64,000 bases of DNA from Luteolibacter sp. Y139 (GCF_038066715.1 NZ_JBBUKT010000004.1:124001-188000), one strand, 5' to 3'; positions 34,284-42,506 are shown, numbered from the stretch's first letter. Notes: a model not told the origin generated them from the letters alone. Program-made: numbers and translations.

Positions 34284-35280
34284 ATCCATCGCCTTCATCG
34301 TGCTGCTGGCCACCCGGATGGCCACGGCGGCGCAGACGCTCGAAACGACCTACCGCACGAACGGCGCGACCGTTCAGGCGACCTTCGAGTCCGTGCGCGC
34401 GGTGCTGCAGGATTGCAGCGCCGTGATTCAGCGCGGGCGGACGGAGATCGCCTACGGCACGGTGATGTCCGCCGATGGCTTCATCCTCACGAAGGCCAGC
34501 GAGATCGGCGATGGGAATGGCATCACGGTCACCGTGGGCGAAAAAGTTTATCCCGATCCAGAACTGGTTTCCACCGATCCTACCTGGGACGTGACGCTGC
34601 TGAAGATCCCGGCTTCGGACCTCAAGCCGGTTTCCCTGGCGCTCGATCAGCCTGATCCTGCCCGTGGCACGTGGGTGATCGCCAATGGCGCGACCACGCG
34701 GATCCACCGCCGCGTGCAGATCGGTATCATCGCCGCCACTGCCCGTGAGATTCCCCACGAGGGAGGACCGGTGCTCGGCGTCGCCTTCGAGGAAAAGAGC
34801 AAGAAGCTCGTCGTCACCCAGGTCGCTGAAAAGAGCGGTGCCGCGACTGCTGGCGTTGAGAAGGATGATGTGCTCCTGCGGGCCGATGGCGAGGAGATCG
34901 CCAGCGCGGAAGTGCTGGGCGATATCATCGGCAAGCACCACGTGGGCGATCAGGTCACCCTGACCGTCGAGCGCGCGGGCAAGACGATGGAGATGAAGAT
35001 CGAGCTGAAGGGACGCGTGGATGTCTTCGGCGACAACCCGGATGAGATGAGCCGGAATGACATGATGAGCGGCCGTTTCTCCGAGCGCCGCAGTGGTTTC
35101 CCGCGGGTCATTCAGCACGATATCATTGCGGACCGCCAGCGGATCGGCGGCCCGGTGCTGGATCTCGACGGCCGTTGCCTCGGAATGAACATCGCCCGCG
35201 CGAATCGCGCCGAGACGTTTGCGATTCCGGCGAGTGATTTGAAGAGCCTGGCGGACCGGCTGATTTCGCAGGCGAAGTGA
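34273..35280 (+). CDS. pseudoprotease paralogue of HtrA with internal PDZ
   Basis: 335 residues from GTG 34273; the signal peptide is SIAFIVLLATRMATA. The first half of a trypsin-like fold is present (GTVMSADGFILTKASEIGDG, DPTWDVTLLKIPASDLKPVS), but the catalytic His position (TAAHV in the neighbour) reads TKASE. A PDZ domain follows (KSGAATAGVEKDDVLLRADG). The second half of the trypsin fold comes after it (RIGGPVLDLDGRCLGMNIAR, ETFAIPASDLKSL), with the nucleophile motif GDSGG changed to QRIGG. So the PDZ is inserted within the protease fold, and both His and Ser are lost. It is likely a regulatory or substrate-binding partner of the active protease. Confidence 0.8.
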   Translation: MNAKSIAFIVLLATRMATAAQTLETTYRTNGATVQATFESVRAVLQDCSAVIQRGRTEIAYGTVMSADGFILTKASEIGDGNGITVTVGEKVYPDPELVSTDPTWDVTLLKIPASDLKPVSLALDQPDPARGTWVIANGATTRIHRRVQIGIIAATAREIPHEGGPVLGVAFEEKSKKLVVTQVAEKSGAATAGVEKDDVLLRADGEEIASAEVLGDIIGKHHVGDQVTLTVERAGKTMEMKIELKGRVDVFGDNPDEMSRNDMMSGRFSERRSGFPRVIQHDIIADRQRIGGPVLDLDGRCLGMNIARANRAETFAIPASDLKSLADRLISQAK

Positions 35281-35287
35281 GCGGGCC

Positions 35288-36178
35288 CTAGGCTGAGCGC
35301 ACCACTTCGGTCAGCCGCGCCCATAGCTGGTGAACCGGGATCTGGCTCAAGCCGGAGAATTGCCCGTCGCCCACCTCAATCACCCTCCAATCGCCTTGCT
35401 TGGTCTGGCCGATGTCCACCGTGAGGTAGGGGACTTCCAGCCGACGGAACGCTTCAAGGGCGAGGCGGGTGACTTGGTCGCGTTCGGACGCATCGAGTGA
35501 GGCCAGTTCATCCTCGCCTTCCCAATAGTAGCCGAGTCCCACGACGTGGCCGGCATGGACGAAAACGCGATACTCGCGTCCGAAGGGAAATCCCCCGGGG
35601 CCGATCCGGCTGTAGCGCAGATCCAGAAGCTTTCGCACGATGACCGTTCCCAGCGAGCGCCGATGGCTGGATAGCAAGGCGGTGGCGATGGTGGCGAGCT
35701 GTTCAGCGTCGTGCGCCACACAAGATCCGATGCCTTTCGCCTTATGCGATTGGATGGTGCCTTTGAGGAAGACCGGATAGCCAAGCTGTTGCGCGGCTTC
35801 CTCACACTCGGCCATGCTAGAAACGCACCGGCTCTCCGCGGTGAGATCCTCGATGAAGGGATAGAAGCGGTCGAACTCTTCCGCCCGGCGGTATTGGCCC
35901 GGTGAATTGAGCAGGCGGATATTGCGGCTCAGCGCGGCTTCGTAGATTTGCTCGTAGTGGGACGGCAGCGGAATGTAGCCGATCCACACTCCGGGAACGA
36001 TTTCGGGCTGGCGAGGGATGTGCCACATCGCGTCGTCCGCGCTGACGCCCTCGGGTAGATCCTGAGGGATGGAATACACCTGCCATCCGGCGAAACGCGC
36101 CGCTTCGGTGGCGAGGGTGATGTCCCTCAAACTGGCGGAGTCGGGAACCTGGGGTGATGCTTCGCTGAGGGCGATCAT
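35288..36178 (-). CDS. ATP-grasp domain protein
   Basis: 296 residues from ATG 36178 (an upstream TTG in frame is less likely). The central and C-terminal parts look like an ATP-grasp ligase fold: LGYPVFLKGTIQSHKAKGIG (ATP lysine and glycine-rich loop), TVIVRKLLDL, REYRVFVHAGHVVGLGYYWE and LTVDIGQTKQGDWRVIEVGD with the metal-binding acidic residues. Family relatives are predicted peptide or amino-acid ligases of unknown substrate. No signal peptide. It runs 55 bp downstream of the photolyase gene on the same strand, so the two may be co-transcribed. Confidence 0.72.
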   Translation of the reverse strand: MIALSEASPQVPDSASLRDITLATEAARFAGWQVYSIPQDLPEGVSADDAMWHIPRQPEIVPGVWIGYIPLPSHYEQIYEAALSRNIRLLNSPGQYRRAEEFDRFYPFIEDLTAESRCVSSMAECEEAAQQLGYPVFLKGTIQSHKAKGIGSCVAHDAEQLATIATALLSSHRRSLGTVIVRKLLDLRYSRIGPGGFPFGREYRVFVHAGHVVGLGYYWEGEDELASLDASERDQVTRLALEAFRRLEVPYLTVDIGQTKQGDWRVIEVGDGQFSGLSQIPVHQLWARLTEVVRSA

Positions 36179-36232
36179 GTTAGAGCGAATGATCGAGGCT
36201 AGCGGCAGCAAGATCAGGGGGCAAGATACCCT

Positions 36233-37648
36233 TCACCGCCGCCGGTGCTTCTTGAAGATCGCGAGCGTGCGGTCGCGCTCGGCGGAGTGATCGACGCAGG
36301 GCACCGGGTAGCCCGGGGCGATGGGCTGGCCGTCCTTGGGTGGGGCTAACAGTTTTTCCGCGGGCACTTTTGCCAGCTCGGGGATCCAGCGTTTGGTGTA
36401 GATGCCGTCGGGATCGTAGCGCTTGGCCTGCGACCAGGGGTTTTGGATGCGGAAGTAGGGCGCGGCGTCGGCTCCGGTGCCGGCGCTCCATTGCCAGCCG
36501 CCGTTGTTCGAGGCGATCTCGCCGTCGATGAGGTGCTGCATGAAGTGCTGCTCGCCGAGCCGCCAATCGATGTGGAGGTCCTTGGTGAGGAACATTGCGG
36601 TGATCATGCGGACGCGATTGTGCATGAATCCAGTGGCGAGGAGTTCGCGCATGCCGGCGTCGACGATGGGGAAGCCGGTGCGGCCCTCCTTCCACGCCTC
36701 GAAGTTCTCGTCCGGCTCCGCCCACCAGAGGCCGCGCCAGTCGGGATTGAACTCCTCATGAAGCACGTTCGGGAAATGCCAGAGGAGGGCCATGTAGAAT
36801 TCCCGCCAGGCGAGCTCCTTGATGAACTTCTCCATGCCGGATCGCGCCGAGGCGGATTTGGATTTCGCCATGGCCTTGGAGGTCTCGGCGTAGATGGTCC
36901 GAGGCGAGAGCAGGCCGAAGCGGAGATCCTGGGACAGGCGGGAGGTGCCGGGGACGGAGGGGATGTCGCGGGTCTCGCCGTAGGTGGCGAGCCGCTTGGA
37001 AATGGCGGTCTTCAGGCGCTGGTGCGCGGCGTGTTCGCCGGCTTCGACCAGATCCGCGTCGGGATTCTTCCAGCCCCAGTGGGAATTGCCGGGCAGGGGG
37101 AGCGAGGGGATCTTGGCGGGAGTGTGGAGCGCCTTCGGCTTGGGCAGGGGAGCCGGCTTTTCCAAGGAAAGCCAGTTTCTCGAATAGGGGGTGTAGACCC
37201 GGTAGGGCTTGCCCTCCTTCGTCAGGACTTCTTCCGGGCCGTGAAGGGTGACGTCGTGGTGGCCATGACAGGCGATTCCAAGCCGGGCGGCCATGGCCTC
37301 GACCCTCTTTTCCGCCTCCCGGCCGAAGGGATCGGGGTCGCGGTTGTAAAAAATGGCGTCCGCTCCGGTCTTCTTTACTAAATTTTCCAACTCCGCCTCG
37401 GCAGAACCGCTCCGGAAGATCAGCCGCCCGCCGATCGATTCCAAATCCTTCCCCAGCGATTCAAGGCAGCGGCACAGGAAAATCTGCCGTTTTTCCCCCG
37501 TCCACAGGTGGCGCTTCTTCCAATCGCTCAGGACGTAGACTGGGACCACAGCTCCGGCGGCGGCTGCCGCATGGTACAGAGCCGTATTGTCGGAGATCCG
37601 GAGATCGCGGCGGAACCAGTGGATCGCAAGGCGGTACGGGGGAGCCAT
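36233..37648 (-). CDS. phrB: deoxyribodipyrimidine photolyase
   Basis: 471 residues from ATG 37648 (MAPPYRLAIHWFRRDLRISD). The N-terminal alpha/beta antenna domain and C-terminal FAD domain are complete: LAWREFYMALLWHFPN, GRTGFPIVDAGMRELLATGF, MHNRVRMITAMFLTKDLHID, SNNGGWQWSAGTGADAAPYF, RIQNPWSQAKRYDPDG. These match class I CPD photolyases, which split UV-induced cyclobutane dimers using light. An alternative is a (6-4) photolyase or cryptochrome of the same superfamily, but the sequence is closest to classical PhrB. Confidence 0.93.
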   Translation of the reverse strand: MAPPYRLAIHWFRRDLRISDNTALYHAAAAAGAVVPVYVLSDWKKRHLWTGEKRQIFLCRCLESLGKDLESIGGRLIFRSGSAEAELENLVKKTGADAIFYNRDPDPFGREAEKRVEAMAARLGIACHGHHDVTLHGPEEVLTKEGKPYRVYTPYSRNWLSLEKPAPLPKPKALHTPAKIPSLPLPGNSHWGWKNPDADLVEAGEHAAHQRLKTAISKRLATYGETRDIPSVPGTSRLSQDLRFGLLSPRTIYAETSKAMAKSKSASARSGMEKFIKELAWREFYMALLWHFPNVLHEEFNPDWRGLWWAEPDENFEAWKEGRTGFPIVDAGMRELLATGFMHNRVRMITAMFLTKDLHIDWRLGEQHFMQHLIDGEIASNNGGWQWSAGTGADAAPYFRIQNPWSQAKRYDPDGIYTKRWIPELAKVPAEKLLAPPKDGQPIAPGYPVPCVDHSAERDRTLAIFKKHRRR

Positions 37649-37695
37649 CCGGGCTAACAAAGCCGGACCCTCCGTCTACGCAAGCGTCTGATGCG

Positions 37696-37983
37696 TTACG
37701 GCGTTCCCAGCAACTTCTCCGCCTTCTTGACGGTGACGTTGCTAAGGCGGCCGTTCACCTTTTTAGAACCGTCCAGGAGCCCTTTCAGCTGCTCCAGGGT
37801 ATCCTCGGCTGCATCCAGTGCTTTTCGGCCACCACCGTAGTGTTTGTCCGAAAAATACTTCGTGAAGGTAACACCTCCGCGGCTCAGGCAAAGCCGCCAG
37901 CCTTGGAATGCGGTGTTCTCGTAGGTGAATCGAGTCAGGTTACGCTTCGATTTCATTGCGGGGGCTGTTTCGAGAGCATTCAT
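37696..37983 (-). CDS. small protein with AP2-like DNA-binding domain
   Basis: 95 residues from ATG 37983 (GGTGG about 11 nt upstream; ATG 37998 also possible). The core FQGWRLCLSRGGVTFTKYFS, then DKHYGGGRKALDAAEDTLEQ, fits the AP2 pattern: W and R on strands, KYFSD, YGG and the Ala-rich helix. Bacterial AP2 domains occur in homing endonucleases, integrases and small stand-alone regulators; no nuclease or integrase domain is attached here. The basic N- and C-terminal ends fit nucleic-acid binding. It is divergent from rpoA. Confidence 0.6.
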   Translation of the reverse strand: MNALETAPAMKSKRNLTRFTYENTAFQGWRLCLSRGGVTFTKYFSDKHYGGGRKALDAAEDTLEQLKGLLDGSKKVNGRLSNVTVKKAEKLLGTP

Positions 37984-38091
37984 GTGAAAGCATTCCACCG
38001 ATTTGCCCTCATGGCCACTCCATTTTTGTTTGAGAAATGTTAGAGACCGTGAAAAACGCCCTAACTACGCGGTTTTACGGGGTTTCCGCGT

Positions 38092-38134
38092 ATTAAAAAA
38101 ATTCGTTGCCAATGGCGGGGGCTTCTCCTTAAGT
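38092..38134 (+). promoter_or_regulatory. candidate rpoA promoter with UP-like A/T tract
   Basis: An A/T tract (38092-38103, TATTAAAAAAATT-like) is followed by TTGCCA (38106-38111), 17 nt, then TTAAGT (38129-38134). The -35 matches 5 of 6, the -10 only 3 of 6. Such an A-rich UP element would suit a strongly expressed ribosomal/RNAP operon. Start-site mapping would be needed. Confidence 0.35.
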
Positions 38135-38237
38135 CCCCGCCCGCGCGAGCCCCGACAAGCCGCCGTAGGTCCTCCAGCCACGCCGCAACCGCGACGTGAC
38201 CCGCTCGCGGGAGGGTAACCCGGCCACCAAATACGAC

Positions 38238-39320
38238 ATGTCAGCCACCAAACTTGCTCGTTTCGAGCTCCCGAACCGCCTCGTCAAGCACGAGGACACC
38301 GCCACTGAGACGTTTGCCCAGTTCACCGCCGAGCCTTTCGAGCGCGGCTACGGGCACACCCTTGGCAACTCGCTCCGCCGCGTGCTGCTCGGCTCCCTCG
38401 AAGGCGCCGCCATCACTTCCGTCCGCATCGCCGGCGTGCAGCATGAATTCTCCAGCCTCCCGGGCGTGGTGGAAGATGTCACCGACATCATCCTGAACCT
38501 GAAGAAGGTCAAATTCGCCCACAACGACAAGGAGCCCCGCATCCTCACCATCAAGGTGGAGAAGGAAGGCGTGGTCACCGCCGGTGACATCCAGGGCGAC
38601 AACCTCTACGACGTGGTTAATAAAGACCAGGTCATCTGCACCCTCGACAAGAAGGTGAAGTTCGACTGCGAGTTCGAAGTCCGCGTCGGCCGTGGTTTCT
38701 CCACCGGCGACGAGAACAAGCGCAAGGACCAGCCGATCGGCGTCATCGCCATCGACTCGATCTTCTCCCCGGTCACCCGCGTGAAGTACGCGGTCGACAC
38801 CACCCGCGTCGGCCAGATGACCGACTACGACAAGCTGGTGCTCGATATCTGGACCGACGGCCGCATCACCCCGCAGGATGCGCTGCTCCAAGCTTCCGCA
38901 ATTCTTCGCCACCACCTCGACGTGTTCGTCAACTATGACGAGAACGCCGTGGACTTCGAAGAAGCGCCGACCGAATCCAACGAAGAGAACGCCGCTCTCA
39001 AGAAGCTTCTCAACATGAGCGTCAACGAGATCGAGCTTTCGGTCCGTGCCGCCAACTGCCTCAACAACGCGAACATCACGTCCGTCGGCCAGCTGGCCAT
39101 GAAGTCGGAAGCGGAGATGCTCAAGTACCGCAACTTCGGCAAGAAGTCGCTTAACGAGATCAAGGACAAGCTTTCCGAACTCGGCCTCGGCCTCGGAATG
39201 TCCCTCGATCCGTCCCTCCTCTCCGGCCCGGTGCCGGCCGTTCGCGGCCCGCGTCTCGGTGTCGAGGAAGAAGCCCCAGTGGGCCTTGCCGACCTGATCG
39301 CCCAGAACCTCGACGACTAA
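38238..39320 (+). CDS. rpoA: RNA polymerase alpha subunit
   Basis: 360 residues from ATG 38238. The N-terminal dimerisation domain is complete (EPFERGYGHTLGNSLRRVLL, EGAAITSVRI, SLPGVVEDVTDIILNLKKV), with DSIFSPVTRVKYAVDTTRVG and DKLVLDIWTDGRITPQDALL. The C-terminal domain (MSVNEIELSVRAANCLNNAN, YRNFGKKSLNEIKDKL) binds UP elements and activators. It is slightly longer than E. coli RpoA. No good Shine-Dalgarno lies at the normal spacing; GGGAGGG is 23 nt upstream. Only rplQ follows: rpsM, rpsK and rpsD, usually upstream, are absent and a divergent gene takes their place. Confidence 0.97.
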   Translation: MSATKLARFELPNRLVKHEDTATETFAQFTAEPFERGYGHTLGNSLRRVLLGSLEGAAITSVRIAGVQHEFSSLPGVVEDVTDIILNLKKVKFAHNDKEPRILTIKVEKEGVVTAGDIQGDNLYDVVNKDQVICTLDKKVKFDCEFEVRVGRGFSTGDENKRKDQPIGVIAIDSIFSPVTRVKYAVDTTRVGQMTDYDKLVLDIWTDGRITPQDALLQASAILRHHLDVFVNYDENAVDFEEAPTESNEENAALKKLLNMSVNEIELSVRAANCLNNANITSVGQLAMKSEAEMLKYRNFGKKSLNEIKDKLSELGLGLGMSLDPSLLSGPVPAVRGPRLGVEEEAPVGLADLIAQNLDD

Positions 39321-39341
39321 TTAAGAAAGGGACCGCACCCG

Positions 39342-39848
39342 ATGAGACATCGCCGCAATACCACCAAGCTCAAGCGCACCGCCGCCCACCGGCGCTCGCT
39401 GCTTGCAAACCTCGCCTGCAGCCTGATTGAGCACGGCCGCATCCGCACCACGCTCGCCAAGGCCAAGGCCCTGCGCCCGGTCGCTGAGAAGATGATCGGC
39501 CTCGGCAAGCGTGGAGATCTCCACGCCATCCGCCAGGCTGTCGCATTCCTCCGCCAGAAGGACACCGTGAAGAAGCTCTTCAATGAAGTGGCTCCTCTCT
39601 CGAAGGACCGTCAGGGCGGCTACTGCCGTATCACCAAGCTCGGCGCCCGCATGACCGACTCCGCTCCGATGGCCGTCATCGAGTGGGTGGATCAGCCGAT
39701 CGTGGAAGAAGCCGCTGAGGCTCCCGCCGCCGTCGCCGCTGAACCGGCTCCGGTCGTGGAAGAGGCTCCTGCTGCTGAAGAGGCCGCTGCCAAGCCTGCG
39801 AAGAAGAAGGCCACCAAAAAGGCCAAGGCCGAAGCCGACGCCGAGTAA
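39342..39848 (+). CDS. rplQ: 50S ribosomal protein L17 with acidic/basic C-terminal extension
   Basis: 168 residues. The first ~115 are standard bL17: [80 protein letters not shown]. The last ~50 are an Ala/Glu/Pro stretch that switches to a Lys/Ala end ([17 protein letters not shown]), probably disordered on the ribosome surface. It is 21 bp downstream of rpoA and closed by a strong terminator. Confidence 0.96.
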   Translation: MRHRRNTTKLKRTAAHRRSLLANLACSLIEHGRIRTTLAKAKALRPVAEKMIGLGKRGDLHAIRQAVAFLRQKDTVKKLFNEVAPLSKDRQGGYCRITKLGARMTDSAPMAVIEWVDQPIVEEAAEAPAAVAAEPAPVVEEAPAAEEAAAKPAKKKATKKAKAEADAE

Positions 39849-39882
39849 TCGGCTGGGATTCGACCCGATCGAGATTCTGAAG

Positions 39883-39913
39883 ACACCCGCCGGGAAACCG
39901 GCGGGTGTTTTTT
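39883..39913 (+). terminator. rho-independent terminator of rpoA-rplQ
   Basis: 11-bp perfect stem ACACCCGCCGG (39883-39893) / CCGGCGGGTGT (39898-39908), GAAA tetraloop, then a T6 tail (39908-39913). Confidence 0.93.
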
Positions 39914-39937
39914 CGTTGGGCGGGTTTCTAGGGGAGC

Positions 39938-40474
39938 ATGGAAGGTGCGCGACCGATTCGATGGGGATGTCTGGTCCTCGTGATTGCCTTGCTGGCAGGA
40001 GCTGGAGGCTTCCTGGTGTGGTTCAACCACGAGGCGGTCCTAACAGTGTCTGGAAAGGAGTATCCGCCGCGGGAGACGGAGGCGTGGCTCCGGCAACAGC
40101 TTGAGTCGCACTTCCATTGGGCCGGGCTGCCTGGGAACGGTCTCGAGAAGGTGTGGATCGAGGGATTTCAAGACCACACCAGCCTGTATCGCATCCGGCT
40201 TTCCCCGGAGCAATTCGCCGATCTCCAGCGGGCGGTCCTGGCCAGCAAGGCAGAGGGCGTGAAGCTGGATGATGGGGATGATTTGAAGCTGTGCCCACGA
40301 GGATTTGGAACGTCGTCCCCACAAGGGCCGAAGGGACTGAAGATTCCCGAGTGGTGGGACGTTACGTCGCTTCGTTCGGTGGAGGGTCTTCTTTGGAAGT
40401 CGACCCGGGAAGGATACTGGTTCGGATATGACCGGGAGAGCGGCGTCCTTTACCTTTTGGGCTACGATACATGA
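39938..40474 (+). CDS. membrane-anchored hypothetical protein
   Basis: 178 residues. One N-terminal hydrophobic helix (WGCLVLVIALLAGAGGFLVW), then a soluble domain with YRIRLSPEQFADLQRAVLAS and the ending GYWFGYDRESGVLYLLGYDT. The layout (anchor, ~130-residue alpha/beta domain, final hairpin) resembles the protein at 45183. No family recognised. It begins 25 bp after the rplQ terminator and converges with the DUF1801 gene. Confidence 0.6.
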   Translation: MEGARPIRWGCLVLVIALLAGAGGFLVWFNHEAVLTVSGKEYPPRETEAWLRQQLESHFHWAGLPGNGLEKVWIEGFQDHTSLYRIRLSPEQFADLQRAVLASKAEGVKLDDGDDLKLCPRGFGTSSPQGPKGLKIPEWWDVTSLRSVEGLLWKSTREGYWFGYDRESGVLYLLGYDT

Positions 40475-40567
40475 TCGGCCGCTGGCGATTGAGGAGATCT
40501 CGTGATGGCCTTGCCGCCGTCAGCGAGAAGTGATTGGTGCCATTTGGCTCGGCGGCCGACTTCGGAC

Positions 40568-41074
40568 CTAGCGCTTCTTGCCTCCGAGACCGGGCACGGA
40601 GGTGACTTGTTTCATCCACTCCGCGATCTGGCGCTCGTCTAGGTCGTCCAAGGTTTGAAGCTCCACGCCGCGCGTGGCCTTGCCCATCGCCACCGGTGTC
40701 ACCGGCGGCACTGGCTTGAGAGCCTCGCCGTTGATGAACATGAGTTTGACGTGACTGGCGAAGCCGCCGCAGGAGAAGCACCAGCCATCGCCGACGCCAT
40801 AGTAGGCCATGCCCCACTTCACGGAACGCTCCAGATTCGGCAGCGTCTTGGCCGCTAGGGCATCGATGCTTTCGGCGATGCCGCGCTGTGGCTGCGGCAG
40901 GCTGGCGATGTAGGCGAAGACCGGTTTGTCACCGGCTGCCGCCTTCGCGGAGCTTGCCTTGCCGGTGGTCATGGACTCCGGCAGCGCCGTCGCGGCTTGG
41001 CCTTGTGTCGCCGTGCGCCTGGCCGCTTTCCGGACTGCGGGCTTGGGGGTCTCGTCTATCTTGCGAGCGGGCAT
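40568..41074 (-). CDS. DUF1801 domain protein
   Basis: 168 residues from ATG 41074 (AGGA about 9 nt upstream; longer in-frame starts are less likely). After a ~50-residue basic Ala/Lys-rich tail, the domain reads VFAYIASLPQPQRGIAESID, LERSVKWGMAYYGVGDGWCF, SHVKLMFINGEAL and ATRGVELQTLDDLDERQIAE. This is the DUF1801/YdhG fold, structurally related to iron chaperone frataxin-like proteins; function is unproven. Expressed alone. Confidence 0.75.
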   Translation of the reverse strand: MPARKIDETPKPAVRKAARRTATQGQAATALPESMTTGKASSAKAAAGDKPVFAYIASLPQPQRGIAESIDALAAKTLPNLERSVKWGMAYYGVGDGWCFSCGGFASHVKLMFINGEALKPVPPVTPVAMGKATRGVELQTLDDLDERQIAEWMKQVTSVPGLGGKKR

Positions 41075-41398
41075 GGTGGTATCCTGTAGGCCTCGACGGC
41101 TTTCGCCGTTCTCCTTGTTCGATAGCATGAAGCCATAGTCGCAGCTGCTGACGGGCGTCAAGCTCGTGGGCCGGCCGGAGTCAGGATCGGCGGCGGTGGC
41201 GATGCGGTATGAGCCGAGGGGGCTTGGTTGAATTCAGGGGCCGGTCTCCGAGGTGGGTGCTCGCCGATAGCGAAGTGATCCCGCTGAGTTCTTGCTGCCG
41301 CTTGAGAGAGGTGATTGATAGAGGCCGTTGCCTTGGAGACTTGGCGGGATCGGGACTTCGATTCCATTTGTCCACACAGCCCCTAACAAACGACCATC
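41075..41398. other. intergenic region without a supported gene
   Basis: Between the divergent DUF1801 gene and the repeat protein gene I see no ORF with family similarity, no strong hairpin with T tail and no tRNA. It should hold both promoters. CCCCTAACAAACG lies just before the ATG at 41399 without a Shine-Dalgarno. Confidence 0.5.
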
Positions 41399-41659
41399 AT
41401 GAGGTATTGCTCCAAACCTTTGTCGCGCGAATACGGTGTGCGCGTCGGTGCGCGTGCGATTGGAGCGAGTGCTACGGGAGCCTATGCCATTGGAACGGCG
41501 GTGCTCGGGGCGGTGGCGGTGGGGGCTTTGGCGATCGGGGCGGTTGCCATTGGCCGTTTGGTGATCGGGCGGGCTCGGATCCGGCGGCTGGAGATTGATG
41601 AGCTGGTGGTCCGGCGGCTCCGCATCGTGGAGCAATTGTTGACGCCGCCTGACCCCTGA
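41399..41659 (+). CDS. small Ala-Ile-Gly repeat protein, possible mini beta-solenoid
   Basis: 86 residues. After a short N-terminus (MRYCSKPLSREYGVRVG), the protein is a string of ~5-6-residue repeats of the form A-(I/V/L)-G-A (ARAIGASATGAYAIGTAVLG, AVAVGALAIGAVAIGRLVIG) that turns into RARIRRLEIDELVVRRLRIV. The repeats have no acidic residue and look either like a very short left-handed beta-helix or a Gly-zippered membrane hairpin. Similar small proteins occur widely as hypotheticals. Function unknown. Confidence 0.6.
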   Translation: MRYCSKPLSREYGVRVGARAIGASATGAYAIGTAVLGAVAVGALAIGAVAIGRLVIGRARIRRLEIDELVVRRLRIVEQLLTPPDP

Positions 41660-41671
41660 ATCTCGATTCTC

Positions 41672-42010
41672 ATGACCCTCCAAGAAGCCCGTAAGTTCGC
41701 GCTGTCGCTTCCGGAAGCGACGGAGGAGCCGCACTTTGATTTCACCTCGTTCCGGGTCGGCGGGAAGATTTTCGCCTCGGCTCCGCCGGAGAGCGAATAC
41801 CTCCATGTCTTCGTCCCGGAGGAGTTCCGCGAGGCGGCGCTTGCCCGAGGGTCGGACTTTCTTGAGGAGCTTCATTGGGGCAAGCGCGTCGTCGGTCTGC
41901 GGGTGATCCTGCCGGCGGCGAAAGCGGTGGAAGTCCATGCGCTGCTGGAACAGGCGTGGAGCCACAAGGCACCCAAGCGGCTGCGCGCCTTGAGGGAGGC
42001 GAAGGAATAG
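41672..42010 (+). CDS. MmcQ/YjbR family protein
   Basis: 112 residues. Matches the MmcQ/YjbR fold: ALSLPEATEEPHFDFTSFRV, GGKIFASAPPES, and a C-terminal helix ending SHKAPKRLRALREA. The fold resembles CyaY-like DNA-binding domains, but no function is established. It starts 12 bp after the small repeat gene and precedes the OmdA gene by 20 bp on the same strand. Confidence 0.85.
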   Translation: MTLQEARKFALSLPEATEEPHFDFTSFRVGGKIFASAPPESEYLHVFVPEEFREAALARGSDFLEELHWGKRVVGLRVILPAAKAVEVHALLEQAWSHKAPKRLRALREAKE

Positions 42011-42030
42011 TCTATCCAACCTCTCAAAGC

Positions 42031-42282
42031 ATGAGCACGCAAGAGCTTGGGGACGGCACGGTCCATTCACTGCCGGCAGATTTCCGGAAGGCCATCGAGG
42101 CGAATGCCAAAGCCAAAAGCTTGTGGTGCGATATCACGCCGCTGGCACGAAACGAGTGGATTTGCTGGGTGACGTCGCCCAAGCAGGAAGCCACCCGGGA
42201 GCGGCGGATCAAGGTGGGCATCGACAAGATGCAGGGCGGCATGCGCAGGCCGTGCTGCTGGCCGGGTTGTCCCCACCGCTGA
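42031..42282 (+). CDS. YdeI/OmdA-type small protein
   Basis: 83 residues from ATG 42031. It matches the OmdA (bacteriocin-protection, YdeI) C-terminal family: LPADFRKAIEANAKAKSLWC, RNEWICWVTSPKQEATRERR, IKVGIDKMQGG and the family-typical ending RRPCCWPGCPHR. Relatives often carry an N-terminal DUF1905 domain; here only the OmdA part is encoded, from a sensible start. Confidence 0.8.
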   Translation: MSTQELGDGTVHSLPADFRKAIEANAKAKSLWCDITPLARNEWICWVTSPKQEATRERRIKVGIDKMQGGMRRPCCWPGCPHR

Positions 42283-42311
42283 AGTGCGATCGCCACCAAC
42301 TTGAACTCACC

Positions 42312-42506
42312 ATGAATCCAAAAGACAATCCACCGGCGAACCTGAAGGATGGTGCCCATTGCCGGGTTGTAGCCGGCACGCATGCCGGGAAGTCCGGGAT
42401 CGTGGCAGACATCAAGACCAGCAAGTCGGGATTCGTTACGATCACGGTCGTCCAAGAGGATGGGGAAAGGTTCAAGACCTTGGCCAAGAACACCGTCATT
42501 TCCTGA
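42312..42506 (+). CDS. small KOW-motif protein
   Basis: 64 residues from ATG 42312. DGAHCRVVAGTHAGKSGIVA is a KOW motif as in ribosomal L24, NusG and related RNA-binding proteins, followed by FVTITVVQEDGERFKTLAKN. It is a single SH3-like barrel with nothing attached, likely an RNA or ribosome binder. It starts 29 bp after the OmdA gene. Confidence 0.75.
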   Translation: MNPKDNPPANLKDGAHCRVVAGTHAGKSGIVADIKTSKSGFVTITVVQEDGERFKTLAKNTVIS

